Assembly: GCF_018398315.1 (NCBI RefSeq) | Contig: NZ_JAHBRW010000002.1 | Coordinates: 1,534,637 to 1,598,636, forward strand | Origin: Chelatococcus sp. YT9 | GTDB lineage: Bacteria; Pseudomonadota; Alphaproteobacteria; Rhizobiales; Beijerinckiaceae | Length of the DNA: 64,000 nucleotides | Direction: 5' to 3' | In this document: positions 36,112-44,261 of the stretch, piece by piece | Layout of the letters: every line of letters begins with the position of its first letter | Position numbering within the stretch: position 1 is the first letter of the stretch | The notes under the pieces: generated by a model | Told to the model about the DNA's origin: nothing | The model's input: only the letters and a program-made list of their open reading frames with translations | The model's database searches: none | Program-made: the position numbers and the translations under genes

Positions 36112-36415
36112 TACATCCTCGGAGGACAGGAGCTTCTACGAAGTCGAGCTGCGGCAGGCAGTCATGGCGGCATTCTGCAATGTGTTGCACGGCAGCCGTC
36201 TGCCGCCGATGACTGTCCTGAGCATGGCGGCCGAAGCACTAGGCTCGGTCTACAGGGAAATTCACGATGCTCATCGTGGCGACAATGCATGTCCTTGTGG
36301 TTGGCAACCGGATCCTCAAGCGGATATCGCAATGCTGCAAAAGGCACTGGTGATGACGGCGCAGCGCAGTTCCGACCCGGATCTCCGCCAAATGCAGATT
36401 GCCGGCCGCGCTTAA
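36101..36415 (+). CDS. Hypothetical small protein
   Basis: A 104-residue protein without a family I can name. The GTG start follows AGGAAAGG and lies within the end of the preceding small gene. Visible features are a charged N-terminus, a helical middle section (YEVELRQAVMAAFCNVL) and a CPCGW motif near residue 68. The two-gene overlap supports that both are translated. Confidence 0.5.
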   Translation: MQRNTSSEDRSFYEVELRQAVMAAFCNVLHGSRLPPMTVLSMAAEALGSVYREIHDAHRGDNACPCGWQPDPQADIAMLQKALVMTAQRSSDPDLRQMQIAGRA

Positions 36416-36527
36416 GTCACCGCAATTGGCTTGTAACGAGCCGCGCAGCTGTGACGTAACGCGGACCATCCTGCGGCAGGTCGCGGCGATAAATCTATCC
36501 CTCGAAGCCCCGCTTGCGTTCGCAATA

Positions 36528-37032
36528 TTATGAACGCACCAGACGCGCGACGACCTTGTCCACCAAGGCATCCGGCGGTTCAGTGCCATCCAGGGTCAAC
36601 ACGCTTTCATCAGTGTCCGGTAGCTCGAGGGCTGCGAACTGGCTGTCGAGCAGCGATGGCGGCATGTAGTGGTCCGTTCGGCGCTTCATTCGTTCCGCGA
36701 TCATGTCTCGATCGCCGACCTGGTGGACGAAGAGAATGTCGGGACAGCCTTCGCGCAGGCGATCACGATACCGCCTCTTGAGCGCCGAACACGCGAGCGC
36801 CACGGAGCGGCCTTCGGCGATCGAGTCATGCAGGAGCGCGGCGAGCCTTTCGAGCCAGGGAGCCCGGTCGTCATCGTTCAGTGGGATGCCGGCGGACATC
36901 TTGGCGACATTGGCCGGCGGATGGAAATCGTCGGCGTCATAGAACGCGACGCCGAAGCGCTCGGCAAGCGCGAGGCCGAGTGTGGTCTTGCCGCTACCCG
37001 CGACCCCCATGAGTACGATGGCGACCGGCTGA

Positions 37033-37058
<26 letters not shown>
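36528..37058 (-). CDS. gntK: Gluconokinase
   Basis: A 176-residue gluconate kinase that makes 6-phosphogluconate from gluconate and ATP. Walker A is GVAGSGKTT after the strand AIVLM; the family motif DADDFHPPANVAKMSAGIPL follows, then CSALKRRYRDRLR and the C-terminal DGTEPPDALV. The 5' end overlaps the dehydrogenase gene upstream. The exact start is unclear: this ATG has no clear site, while a TTG at 37046 follows GGAGG by 5 bp. It is the last gene of the idonate/gluconate operon and supplies substrate for Gnd. Confidence 0.9.
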
Positions 37059-37800
<742 letters not shown>

Positions 37801-37915
37801 GACGTTTTCTGTCCCGTGACGTTCCACCATCGGCGAACCGCAGTACCGAGCGGTCTTGATCATCGCGCGCCGTGTCGCTCCTCCCCGGGGCGACACCCTA
37901 GGCTCATTGAGGGTA

Positions 37916-39331
37916 TCAGACCGGTGGCCATTCGTGATGGAAAACCCCATCCCGGTCGAGCCGGCGGAAGGTATGGGCGCCGAACAAGTCGCGCTGCGCC
38001 TGGATCAGGTTGGCGGTGCCGCGCGGCCGGCGCAGGTCATCGAAATAGGCGAGTGCGGCCGAGAGCGCGGGAACCGGGATGCCCGCGAGCACAGCCTGCG
38101 CCACCACCCGCCGCAGCGCGCCCTGGCCTGCCTTTACGCGGTTCACGAACTCTGGCACCTGGAGGAGGTTTTCCGGTGCCTCGCTCGCATCGAACGCGCG
38201 CGTGATATCGTCGAGGAAGCGCGAGCGGATGATGCAGCCGGCACGCCAGATCTCAGCGATCTTGCCGAGCGGCAGGTTCCAGCCAAAGGCTTTCGATGCC
38301 TCCTGCATGATGACGAAGCCCTGCGCATAAGCAATGATCTTGGCTGTTTCTAACGCCTTTTCGAGCGCGTCCAGGTCGATGCCGGAGAGCTTCTCGGCGG
38401 GCGCGAGATCATAAATTGCTCCCGTGCGGGCGCGTTCAGCCCGATGGGCGGAGATGATGCGTGCTGAGACCGCGGCTTCCAGGGTCGTGGCGCTGACGGC
38501 GAGTTTCTGCGCCTCGATCACCGCCCAGCGGCCGGTGCCCTTCTGACCGGCCTCATCGACGATCACATCGACCATCGGCTTGCCAGTGTCAGGGTCGATC
38601 TCCGCGAGGGTGACGCCCGAAATTTCGATGAGATAGGAGGAGAGTCCGCCCTCGTTCCAGCGGGTGAAAACCTTCGCCGCCTCAGCGGCCGGCAAGCTGA
38701 GACCATCGCGCATGATGCCGTAAACCTCGGCGATCATCTCCATGTCCGCGTATTCAATGCCGTTATGGATGGTCTTGACGAAATGACCGGCACCGTCGGG
38801 TCCCATATGCGCCACACATGGCACACCGTGGTACTTGGCGGCGATGCGCTCGAGGATCGGGCCGATGATCGCATAGACGTCGGCATCGCCGCCCGCCATG
38901 ATCGATGGTCCATGGCGGGCTCCGAGCTCGCCACCCGACACTCCCATTCCGACGAAGCGGATTGGGCTGTCTTTCAGCGCTGCCGCGCGGCGGCGGGTAT
39001 CGTTGAAATCAGCGTTGCCAGCGTCAATGACGATGTCGCCCTTTTCGAGGAGCGGCTCGAGCGCGGCGATCTGCTCGTCGACGGCCGCGCCGGCCTGCAC
39101 CATGAGAATGATGATCCGCGGGGTGGAGAGGGCGGCGACAAAAGCGTTGAGGCTATCGGTAGGGACCAGGGACTGCGCGAGCGCCGGATTGGCCTCCACG
39201 AGTTCCTGCGCCTTGGTCGTCGTGCGATTAAACAGCGCGACCGTCTGTCCGCCTTGGTCCGCCAGGTTAAGGGCGAGATTGGCGCCCATGGTCCCGAGAC
39301 CCAGAACGCCTACTGATGCCTTTGTCGTCAT
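37916..39331 (-). CDS. gnd: 6-phosphogluconate dehydrogenase, decarboxylating
   Basis: A 471-residue enzyme converting 6-phosphogluconate to ribulose-5-phosphate and CO2 with NADP. Motifs: GLGTMGANLALN, NRTTTKAQE, GMGVSGGELGARHGPSIMAG, KTIHNGIEYADMEM and the long all-helical C-terminal domain ending near EWPPV. AGGAACGAG precedes the ATG. In the operon it follows idnD and precedes idnO and gntK, so gluconate-6-phosphate goes to the pentose phosphate pathway rather than an Entner-Doudoroff dehydratase. Confidence 0.95.
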   Translation of the reverse strand: MTTKASVGVLGLGTMGANLALNLADQGGQTVALFNRTTTKAQELVEANPALAQSLVPTDSLNAFVAALSTPRIIILMVQAGAAVDEQIAALEPLLEKGDIVIDAGNADFNDTRRRAAALKDSPIRFVGMGVSGGELGARHGPSIMAGGDADVYAIIGPILERIAAKYHGVPCVAHMGPDGAGHFVKTIHNGIEYADMEMIAEVYGIMRDGLSLPAAEAAKVFTRWNEGGLSSYLIEISGVTLAEIDPDTGKPMVDVIVDEAGQKGTGRWAVIEAQKLAVSATTLEAAVSARIISAHRAERARTGAIYDLAPAEKLSGIDLDALEKALETAKIIAYAQGFVIMQEASKAFGWNLPLGKIAEIWRAGCIIRSRFLDDITRAFDASEAPENLLQVPEFVNRVKAGQGALRRVVAQAVLAGIPVPALSAALAYFDDLRRPRGTANLIQAQRDLFGAHTFRRLDRDGVFHHEWPPV

Positions 39332-39434
39332 ATCTCGTTCCTGTTTCGCGCGAAGGCGGGATATTCCCTGACCAGCAGGGCCGTCTCGCGATACGCCATC
39401 CCTGCTGAGGGCAGGGCCGAGGTTGGGCCGTCGA

Positions 39435-40478
39435 TCAGGTGAAAGCCATCTGAACCTTGACGGCGCGTGAGCGGTCAAGCGCAAGGTTGAAGGCCTCATT
39501 CGCCTCCCGGAAAGGGATCGTGGCGGTGAGCAGCGGTTTCACATCGATCAGCCCACGATTCATCAGCTCAACCGCGAGGTTGAACTCGGAATCGAAACGG
39601 AATGTCCCACGCAGCTGCAGTTCCTTGGCCACGATGACATTGATGGGGAGGGTCATGTCACCACCGAGCCCAAGCTGCACGATGACCGCGCCCGGCCGTA
39701 GGGCGGTCAAGGCGCCCACGAGAGCGGACTGGTGTCCGGAGGCCTCGAACAGCACATCGAAGGTGCCCTTCTCGGCTCCATAAGCCTCAAGGGCATCAGG
39801 CTCGGCGGCGATATTGATGGCCCGCGTGGCGCCGACCTGGCGCGCGATCGTCAGGGGGAAATCGCTGACATCGGTGACGACGATCTCGGCCGCGCCTGCA
39901 TAACGCGCGACGATCACGGTCAACATGCCGATCGGCCCGCAGCCGGTGACGAGCACGCGCTTGCCCATCAGCGGCCCGGCTTGGCGCGCGCCATGCAGGC
40001 AGACAGACAGGGGCTCTCCCATAGCGGCTTCACCCATGGTCACGGTATCCGCGATCGGCACCGCCTGTTCGGCCTGTATCGTCAGGCTCTGGCGAAAGCC
40101 GCCCTGAGCGTGCGGAAAGCGCATGGCGCTGCCGAGAAAATGCATGTCGAGGCACTGCCGCTGGGCGCCCTCGCGGCAATATTTGCAGACGCCGCACGGG
40201 CGGCTCGGATTGACGGCGACGCGGGTGCCGACGGCGAGATGACTGACGCCCGCACCGAGTTCCACCACCGTCCCGGCTATTTCGTGGCCGAGCACCATGG
40301 GCTCCTTGATCCGGATCGTGCCAAAGCCGCCGTGGCTGAAATAGTGCATGTCGGATCCGCAAATGCCGCCGGCCTCAATACCGACGCGCACTTCCCCCGG
40401 GCCTGGCGCGACAGCTGCAACCGCCTCGACGCGCAGATCCTTCGGTGCATGAACGACAACGCCCAATGGTGACGACAT
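39435..40478 (-). CDS. idnD: L-idonate 5-dehydrogenase-like zinc alcohol dehydrogenase
   Basis: A 347-residue medium-chain zinc dehydrogenase. Catalytic zinc ligands appear in GGICGSDMHYF and VLGHEIAG; the structural zinc site is RPCGVCKYCREGAQRQC. The Rossmann loop is VTGCGPIGMLTV. The enzyme oxidises L-idonate to 5-ketogluconate, which idnO then reduces to gluconate. It is the first gene of the four-gene operon and has a short palindrome upstream. A related sorbitol or threonine dehydrogenase activity cannot be excluded, but the neighbours favour idonate. Confidence 0.87.
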   Translation of the reverse strand: MSSPLGVVVHAPKDLRVEAVAAVAPGPGEVRVGIEAGGICGSDMHYFSHGGFGTIRIKEPMVLGHEIAGTVVELGAGVSHLAVGTRVAVNPSRPCGVCKYCREGAQRQCLDMHFLGSAMRFPHAQGGFRQSLTIQAEQAVPIADTVTMGEAAMGEPLSVCLHGARQAGPLMGKRVLVTGCGPIGMLTVIVARYAGAAEIVVTDVSDFPLTIARQVGATRAINIAAEPDALEAYGAEKGTFDVLFEASGHQSALVGALTALRPGAVIVQLGLGGDMTLPINVIVAKELQLRGTFRFDSEFNLAVELMNRGLIDVKPLLTATIPFREANEAFNLALDRSRAVKVQMAFT

Positions 40479-40553
40479 GTGGTTCCTCGAACAATTCTCA
40501 TGGCTGGACCACGCCGGCCCATTTCCGCGTGAGAGTCTATATCGGTTTGCGCG

Positions 40554-40817
40554 ATGTCCGTCATGATGACGAGCACGAGCAGCACAGTGCTTGTTCTACG
40601 CCCCGTATCGGGCCAACTCCAAGGATACAACGACCTCTTCCATCACTTTTTTGCACAGATGGAATGCGACGCGGCCCGCGGCATGGGTGATGATGCTTGC
40701 CGTGCCGTGGCTTGGCGGTTATCCACGGGACAGGGCATTGGCACTGCGGTAGTTTTTCCCATGGGTGAAGGCTCGATCCTGATCCGTTCGGCTGCGTCCG
40801 GCGCGCTTGGCCTGTGA
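40554..40817 (+). CDS. Doubtful small ORF upstream of the MFS gene
   Basis: An 87-codon frame whose TGA overlaps the MFS GTG start (GTGA). The MFS gene itself lacks a good ribosome-binding site, so coupling to this frame is conceivable. Against it: no ribosome-binding site before the ATG and no recognisable protein. The rest of the roughly 335-bp gap between idnD and the MFS gene holds only a palindrome. Confidence 0.2.
   Translation: MSVMMTSTSSTVLVLRPVSGQLQGYNDLFHHFFAQMECDAARGMGDDACRAVAWRLSTGQGIGTAVVFPMGEGSILIRSAASGALGL
40559..40571. promoter_or_regulatory. Palindrome CGTCAT-G-ATGACG upstream of idnD
   Basis: A perfect 6+1+6 inverted repeat about 80 bp upstream of the idnD ATG. It is a possible operator for an idonate/gluconate regulator, which is not encoded nearby. 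Short palindromes arise by chance, so this is weak. Confidence 0.25.
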
Positions 40818-42124
40818 ATAAGCGCGAGGCACCGCCAGATGATGCTCCCGGCGCATCGAACCAAAGCACGGCGGCAGTGACATTCGTCGCCCGCGTTCAA
40901 AAACACTTCTTCTATGGTTGGATCATCGTCGCGGCTGGTTTTTGCGCGCAGATGATCACCAGCATCTCCATGCAGGGGCTTGCCATCTACGCCCAGCCGT
41001 TGCGCCAGGAGTTCGGCTGGACGGCGGCGCAGATGTCGTTCGGGCGCTCGATCCAGACGGTCGATACGCTTCTAGGGCCCTTGGGTGGTGCCCTTGTTGA
41101 CCGGTTTGGCGCCAAGCGCCTGATGATTGCGGGAACGATCCTCTATTGCGCAGCCTTTGCCCTTTTTGGGACGATGAGTTCGCTGGTTGGCTTCTACATT
41201 GCCTGTCTGAGTATGGGCCTTGCCAATAGTCTGATCGGCCTTCTCACGGTCAGCCAACTCGTCAATAGTTGGTTTTCTGCACGCCGTTCCACGGCCATGG
41301 GGCTTGCTGTCGCGGGATTCGCGGTGGCGGGCTTTGTTGCGCTTCCGTTGATCGTCCTGGCTGAGAGCCATGTTGGCTGGCGTCTTACCGCTATCGGCAC
41401 CGGCTTCGCGATCGTTGGTTTCGGCCTTCCGGTGATGCTGCTGGTGCGCAGCCATCCTGAAGCACTGGGGCTGAGGCCCGACGGGCAGCCAGTGCCCGTC
41501 GCGGGCGCGCTTCCCCCCAAGCCTTCCGGATCCGAGGGGCTTTCGCTGCGCCAGGCGCTCGGGACAAACGCATTCTGGTTCGTGACTGCGGCCATGGCGT
41601 TTTCGAATTTCCATCAGGCGGCGCTCCTGGTGCATCTCTTTCCGTATCTCGAGGGGGTCTCAGGCCGCGCTGTCGCTACCCTCTTTCTCGCCGAGGTGAA
41701 TGTCTTCAATCTTGCCGGCCGCATCTTTGGCGGCATGCTTGGCGACCTTGCGCCGAAGCGTGTGCTCCTCGGCACCAACGTCGTCGCCGCGGCCGCGGCC
41801 CTCATGATTCTCGCTGCTTCACCCAGCGTGATCGCCATCGCGATCTTTGCCGCGATTTTCGGCTTCGCCTGGGGTACGCGCACCGCCGTATCAAGCGCCC
41901 TTATCGGGGAATATTTCGGCCGCCGCTCCTACGGCAAGATCGCGGGCATCGTGCAGACCTTCGCGGCGGTCGTCACCATCATCAGTCCGGTCGCTGTCGG
42001 GCTTATGCTCGACGCCTCCGTGGGCTATGCGCAGGTCTTCATCGCGCTCGCGGCGCTGACGGCCCTTTCAGGCCTATTCTTCTTTCTCGCTCACAGGCCA
42101 ACTCCGAAAGGAGCGATGCCATGA
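40814..42124 (+). CDS. MFS transporter
   Basis: A 436-residue major facilitator with about 12 membrane segments. The first helix region reads FYGWIIVAAGFCAQMIT, and the loop 2-3 motif is GGALVDRFGAKRLMIAG; the second half has GRIFGGMLGDLAPKRVLL. It resembles the oxalate/formate or monocarboxylate (OFA-like) group. The GTG start has no clear ribosome-binding site. Its 3' end overlaps the deformylase-like gene by 4 bp (ATGA). It diverges from idnD and might export or import an organic acid; the substrate is unknown. Confidence 0.85.
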   Translation: MNKREAPPDDAPGASNQSTAAVTFVARVQKHFFYGWIIVAAGFCAQMITSISMQGLAIYAQPLRQEFGWTAAQMSFGRSIQTVDTLLGPLGGALVDRFGAKRLMIAGTILYCAAFALFGTMSSLVGFYIACLSMGLANSLIGLLTVSQLVNSWFSARRSTAMGLAVAGFAVAGFVALPLIVLAESHVGWRLTAIGTGFAIVGFGLPVMLLVRSHPEALGLRPDGQPVPVAGALPPKPSGSEGLSLRQALGTNAFWFVTAAMAFSNFHQAALLVHLFPYLEGVSGRAVATLFLAEVNVFNLAGRIFGGMLGDLAPKRVLLGTNVVAAAAALMILAASPSVIAIAIFAAIFGFAWGTRTAVSSALIGEYFGRRSYGKIAGIVQTFAAVVTIISPVAVGLMLDASVGYAQVFIALAALTALSGLFFFLAHRPTPKGAMP

Positions 42125-42621
42125 CAGCGCGTCCCATCCTGCGCTATCCCGATCCCCGCCTGCGTGACGTCGCGCAGGCTGTGGTCGCTTTCGATGGGGC
42201 GCTACGTCAACTGGCGGATGATGTCGCCGATACGCTCGAGGCAGCCGCCGGCCTCGGACTCACGGCGCCCCATATCGGGATCCTGCAAAGGGTTGTGGTC
42301 ATCAGCATGCCTGAGGACCGGACCGCCCGCATCTATGTTAATCCGACGATCGTTGAGGCCTCCGAGACGCTCATGCGCCATGAGGAAGGCAGCTTATCCA
42401 TGCCGGGTGTATCCGCCGAGGTGGAGCGGCCGCGCGAGGTGGTCTGGCGATATCAGGATCTGAATGGCAATGAGCACACCGAGAGGGCGGAGGGGCTCCT
42501 CGCGATCTGCCTGCAACACGAGATAGACCAGCTCGATGGCATCTTTTGGCTACAACGGCTGTCGCGCCTGAAACGCGAGCGGCTCGTCAAGCAGTACGAC
42601 AAGCTGCATAAGCGAGGCTAG
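42121..42621 (+). CDS. Peptide deformylase-like protein lacking key active-site residues
   Basis: A 166-residue protein with the deformylase fold signature from RPILRYPDPRLR onward. The three motifs are altered. The usual GxGLAAxQ reads GLGLTAPHIG (Gln to His), EGCLS reads EGSLS (metal-ligand Cys to Ser), and HExDH reads HEIDQLDG (second metal-ligand His to Gln). Only one His ligand and the catalytic Glu remain, so normal Fe/Zn-dependent deformylation of nascent proteins is unlikely. It is translationally coupled to an MFS transporter. It may be a repurposed binding or regulatory protein. A housekeeping def gene is expected elsewhere. Confidence 0.85.
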   Translation: MTARPILRYPDPRLRDVAQAVVAFDGALRQLADDVADTLEAAAGLGLTAPHIGILQRVVVISMPEDRTARIYVNPTIVEASETLMRHEEGSLSMPGVSAEVERPREVVWRYQDLNGNEHTERAEGLLAICLQHEIDQLDGIFWLQRLSRLKRERLVKQYDKLHKRG

Positions 42622-42764
42622 CGGGACTTAGCGGTCGTCATCATGAACGAAGCTGCAAAGATGGATGCGGGTTAGTCTTGCAAGCCGGCGTTCAAGCAAA
42701 CCGCTTGCGCGAAAGGCGCCTGCGATCCTTTGCCGTGTCGCAAGCCGAGATGTCGCGGAAGGGG

Positions 42765-43199
42765 TCACGAACGGATGGCCGAACTTCTGAAAACGACGAA
42801 GTTATAGAGCAGGAAGTTGGAGACGAGCCCGGCGCCTACGCCGGCTGCCAGCGCAATGAAGGGGAGGAGGCCTTCACGTCCGAGCGCTGCGATGACGAGA
42901 AGATAGAGTCCGATGTTGATGGCGCCTGAAAAGAGCGTGCAGAGACCATAAAGGGCAAGCTCCGAGCCACGGCTACGGCCGCGGTCCCGCTGCCTGGCAA
43001 AGGCGATGCTGCGGTTGAGCACCCAAGTCGTCAACATGGCGGCGGTGAAGGAGATGCCCCGAGCCGAGAGCGCCGAGAGCTCCCAGCTGTTGAGGCCGAC
43101 CCACAACAGGCCGGCATCGACCAGGAAACCGACACCGCCCGCAATAAGGAAGGCTGCAACCTTAGCAGCGCTCTCCCTGTTCAGCATCCCGTCGATCAC
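42765..43199 (-). CDS. GtrA family membrane protein
   Basis: A 144-residue protein with four membrane helices and the GtrA pattern: FLIAGGVGFLVDAGLL at the start, TTWVLNRSIAF in the middle and FLLYNFVVFR near the end. GtrA-like proteins are thought to flip polyprenyl-phosphate-linked sugars. It starts with GTG overlapping the stop of the glycosyltransferase gene (GTGA), so the two are coupled. Confidence 0.9.
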   Translation of the reverse strand: MIDGMLNRESAAKVAAFLIAGGVGFLVDAGLLWVGLNSWELSALSARGISFTAAMLTTWVLNRSIAFARQRDRGRSRGSELALYGLCTLFSGAINIGLYLLVIAALGREGLLPFIALAAGVGAGLVSNFLLYNFVVFRSSAIRS

Positions 43200-44134
43200 C
43201 GACGATTTGCTGCGGGGGCTGCCAAGCTGAGATAGCTCAACAGCTTGAACTCGCGACGCGCGCGGGCGACGCTGTCGAGAACGAGCCCCGCCGTCAACGC
43301 CAGAAGCGACGAAATGACAAGTCCGGTCGCCAACAGAGCGGTCGGCAGTCTTGGCACGAGACCGGTTTCCGCGAACGTGACGACGACCGGCACGCCGAAG
43401 GCGATGGCAAGGAGCGCGAGCACGGCAGCGACTGCCGCGAAGAACTGCAGGGGCTTCTCGTCGCGAATGAGATGGCTGATCAACCAGATAATGCGGAAGC
43501 CGTCGCGATAGGTACGCAGCTTACTCTCTGATCCCTCTCCGCGCTCGCGATATGGGGTTTGGATTTCCGCCACGGGGAGACCAAGCTCGAGGACGTGAAT
43601 CAAGAGCTCCGTTTCGATCTCGAAGCCGCTGCTCTTGATGGGGAAAGATTTCACCATCCGGCGGGACAGGGCCTTGTAGCCCGAGAGCATGTCGTTGTTG
43701 CGCTTGCCGAAGATCATGCTGACGAGGGTCGACAGCATCCTGTTCCCGAACTTGTGCCCGGCCCGGAAAGCGGCCTCGTTTGTGGGCACGCGTGCGCCAT
43801 TCACGAGATCACAATTGTCACGCAGGACAAGCTCGACGAGGCGGGGAGCCGATGCGGCGTCATAGGTGTCGTCGCCATCGACGATCACGTAAACGTCGGC
43901 ATCGACATCCGCGAACATGCGGCGCACAACGAAACCTTTGCCCTGCCGGGGCTCGCTCCGCACGATGGCACCTGCTGCCGTCGCGATGGCCACGGTATCG
44001 TCAGTAGAATTGTTATCGTAGACGAAGATGTCGGCTTGAGGCAGGCTTGCGCGAAAGTCCCTGATCACCGCACCGATCGACGCGGCCTCGTTGTAGCAGG
44101 GTACCAAAACGGCGATGCGTGGTTCGGACGACAT
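43196..44134 (-). CDS. GtrB/DPM1-like family 2 glycosyltransferase
   Basis: A 312-residue glycosyltransferase. The N-terminal GT-A domain has AVLVPCYNEAASIG, DNNSTDDT and the metal-binding VIVDGDDTYDA. Two C-terminal membrane helices (FFAAVAAVLALLAIAFGVPV and LLATGLVISSLLALTAGLVL) match bactoprenol glucosyltransferases that load a sugar onto polyprenyl phosphate. An alternative GTG start lies two codons upstream. With GtrA downstream and a large membrane GT upstream it forms a three-part glycosylation unit. Confidence 0.88.
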   Translation of the reverse strand: MSSEPRIAVLVPCYNEAASIGAVIRDFRASLPQADIFVYDNNSTDDTVAIATAAGAIVRSEPRQGKGFVVRRMFADVDADVYVIVDGDDTYDAASAPRLVELVLRDNCDLVNGARVPTNEAAFRAGHKFGNRMLSTLVSMIFGKRNNDMLSGYKALSRRMVKSFPIKSSGFEIETELLIHVLELGLPVAEIQTPYRERGEGSESKLRTYRDGFRIIWLISHLIRDEKPLQFFAAVAAVLALLAIAFGVPVVVTFAETGLVPRLPTALLATGLVISSLLALTAGLVLDSVARARREFKLLSYLSLAAPAANRR

Positions 44135-44261
44135 GCTCACCTAGTCTTCGTTCGTGACAGCCTCAACGGGCTATCGCCGCCTGTTTCGGCGTTCATAGCG
44201 CATCATCCATGCGCGTTGGCAAGAGGGAAGTCGCTTCATCTTCCCGCCGAGGCCTCATCGT

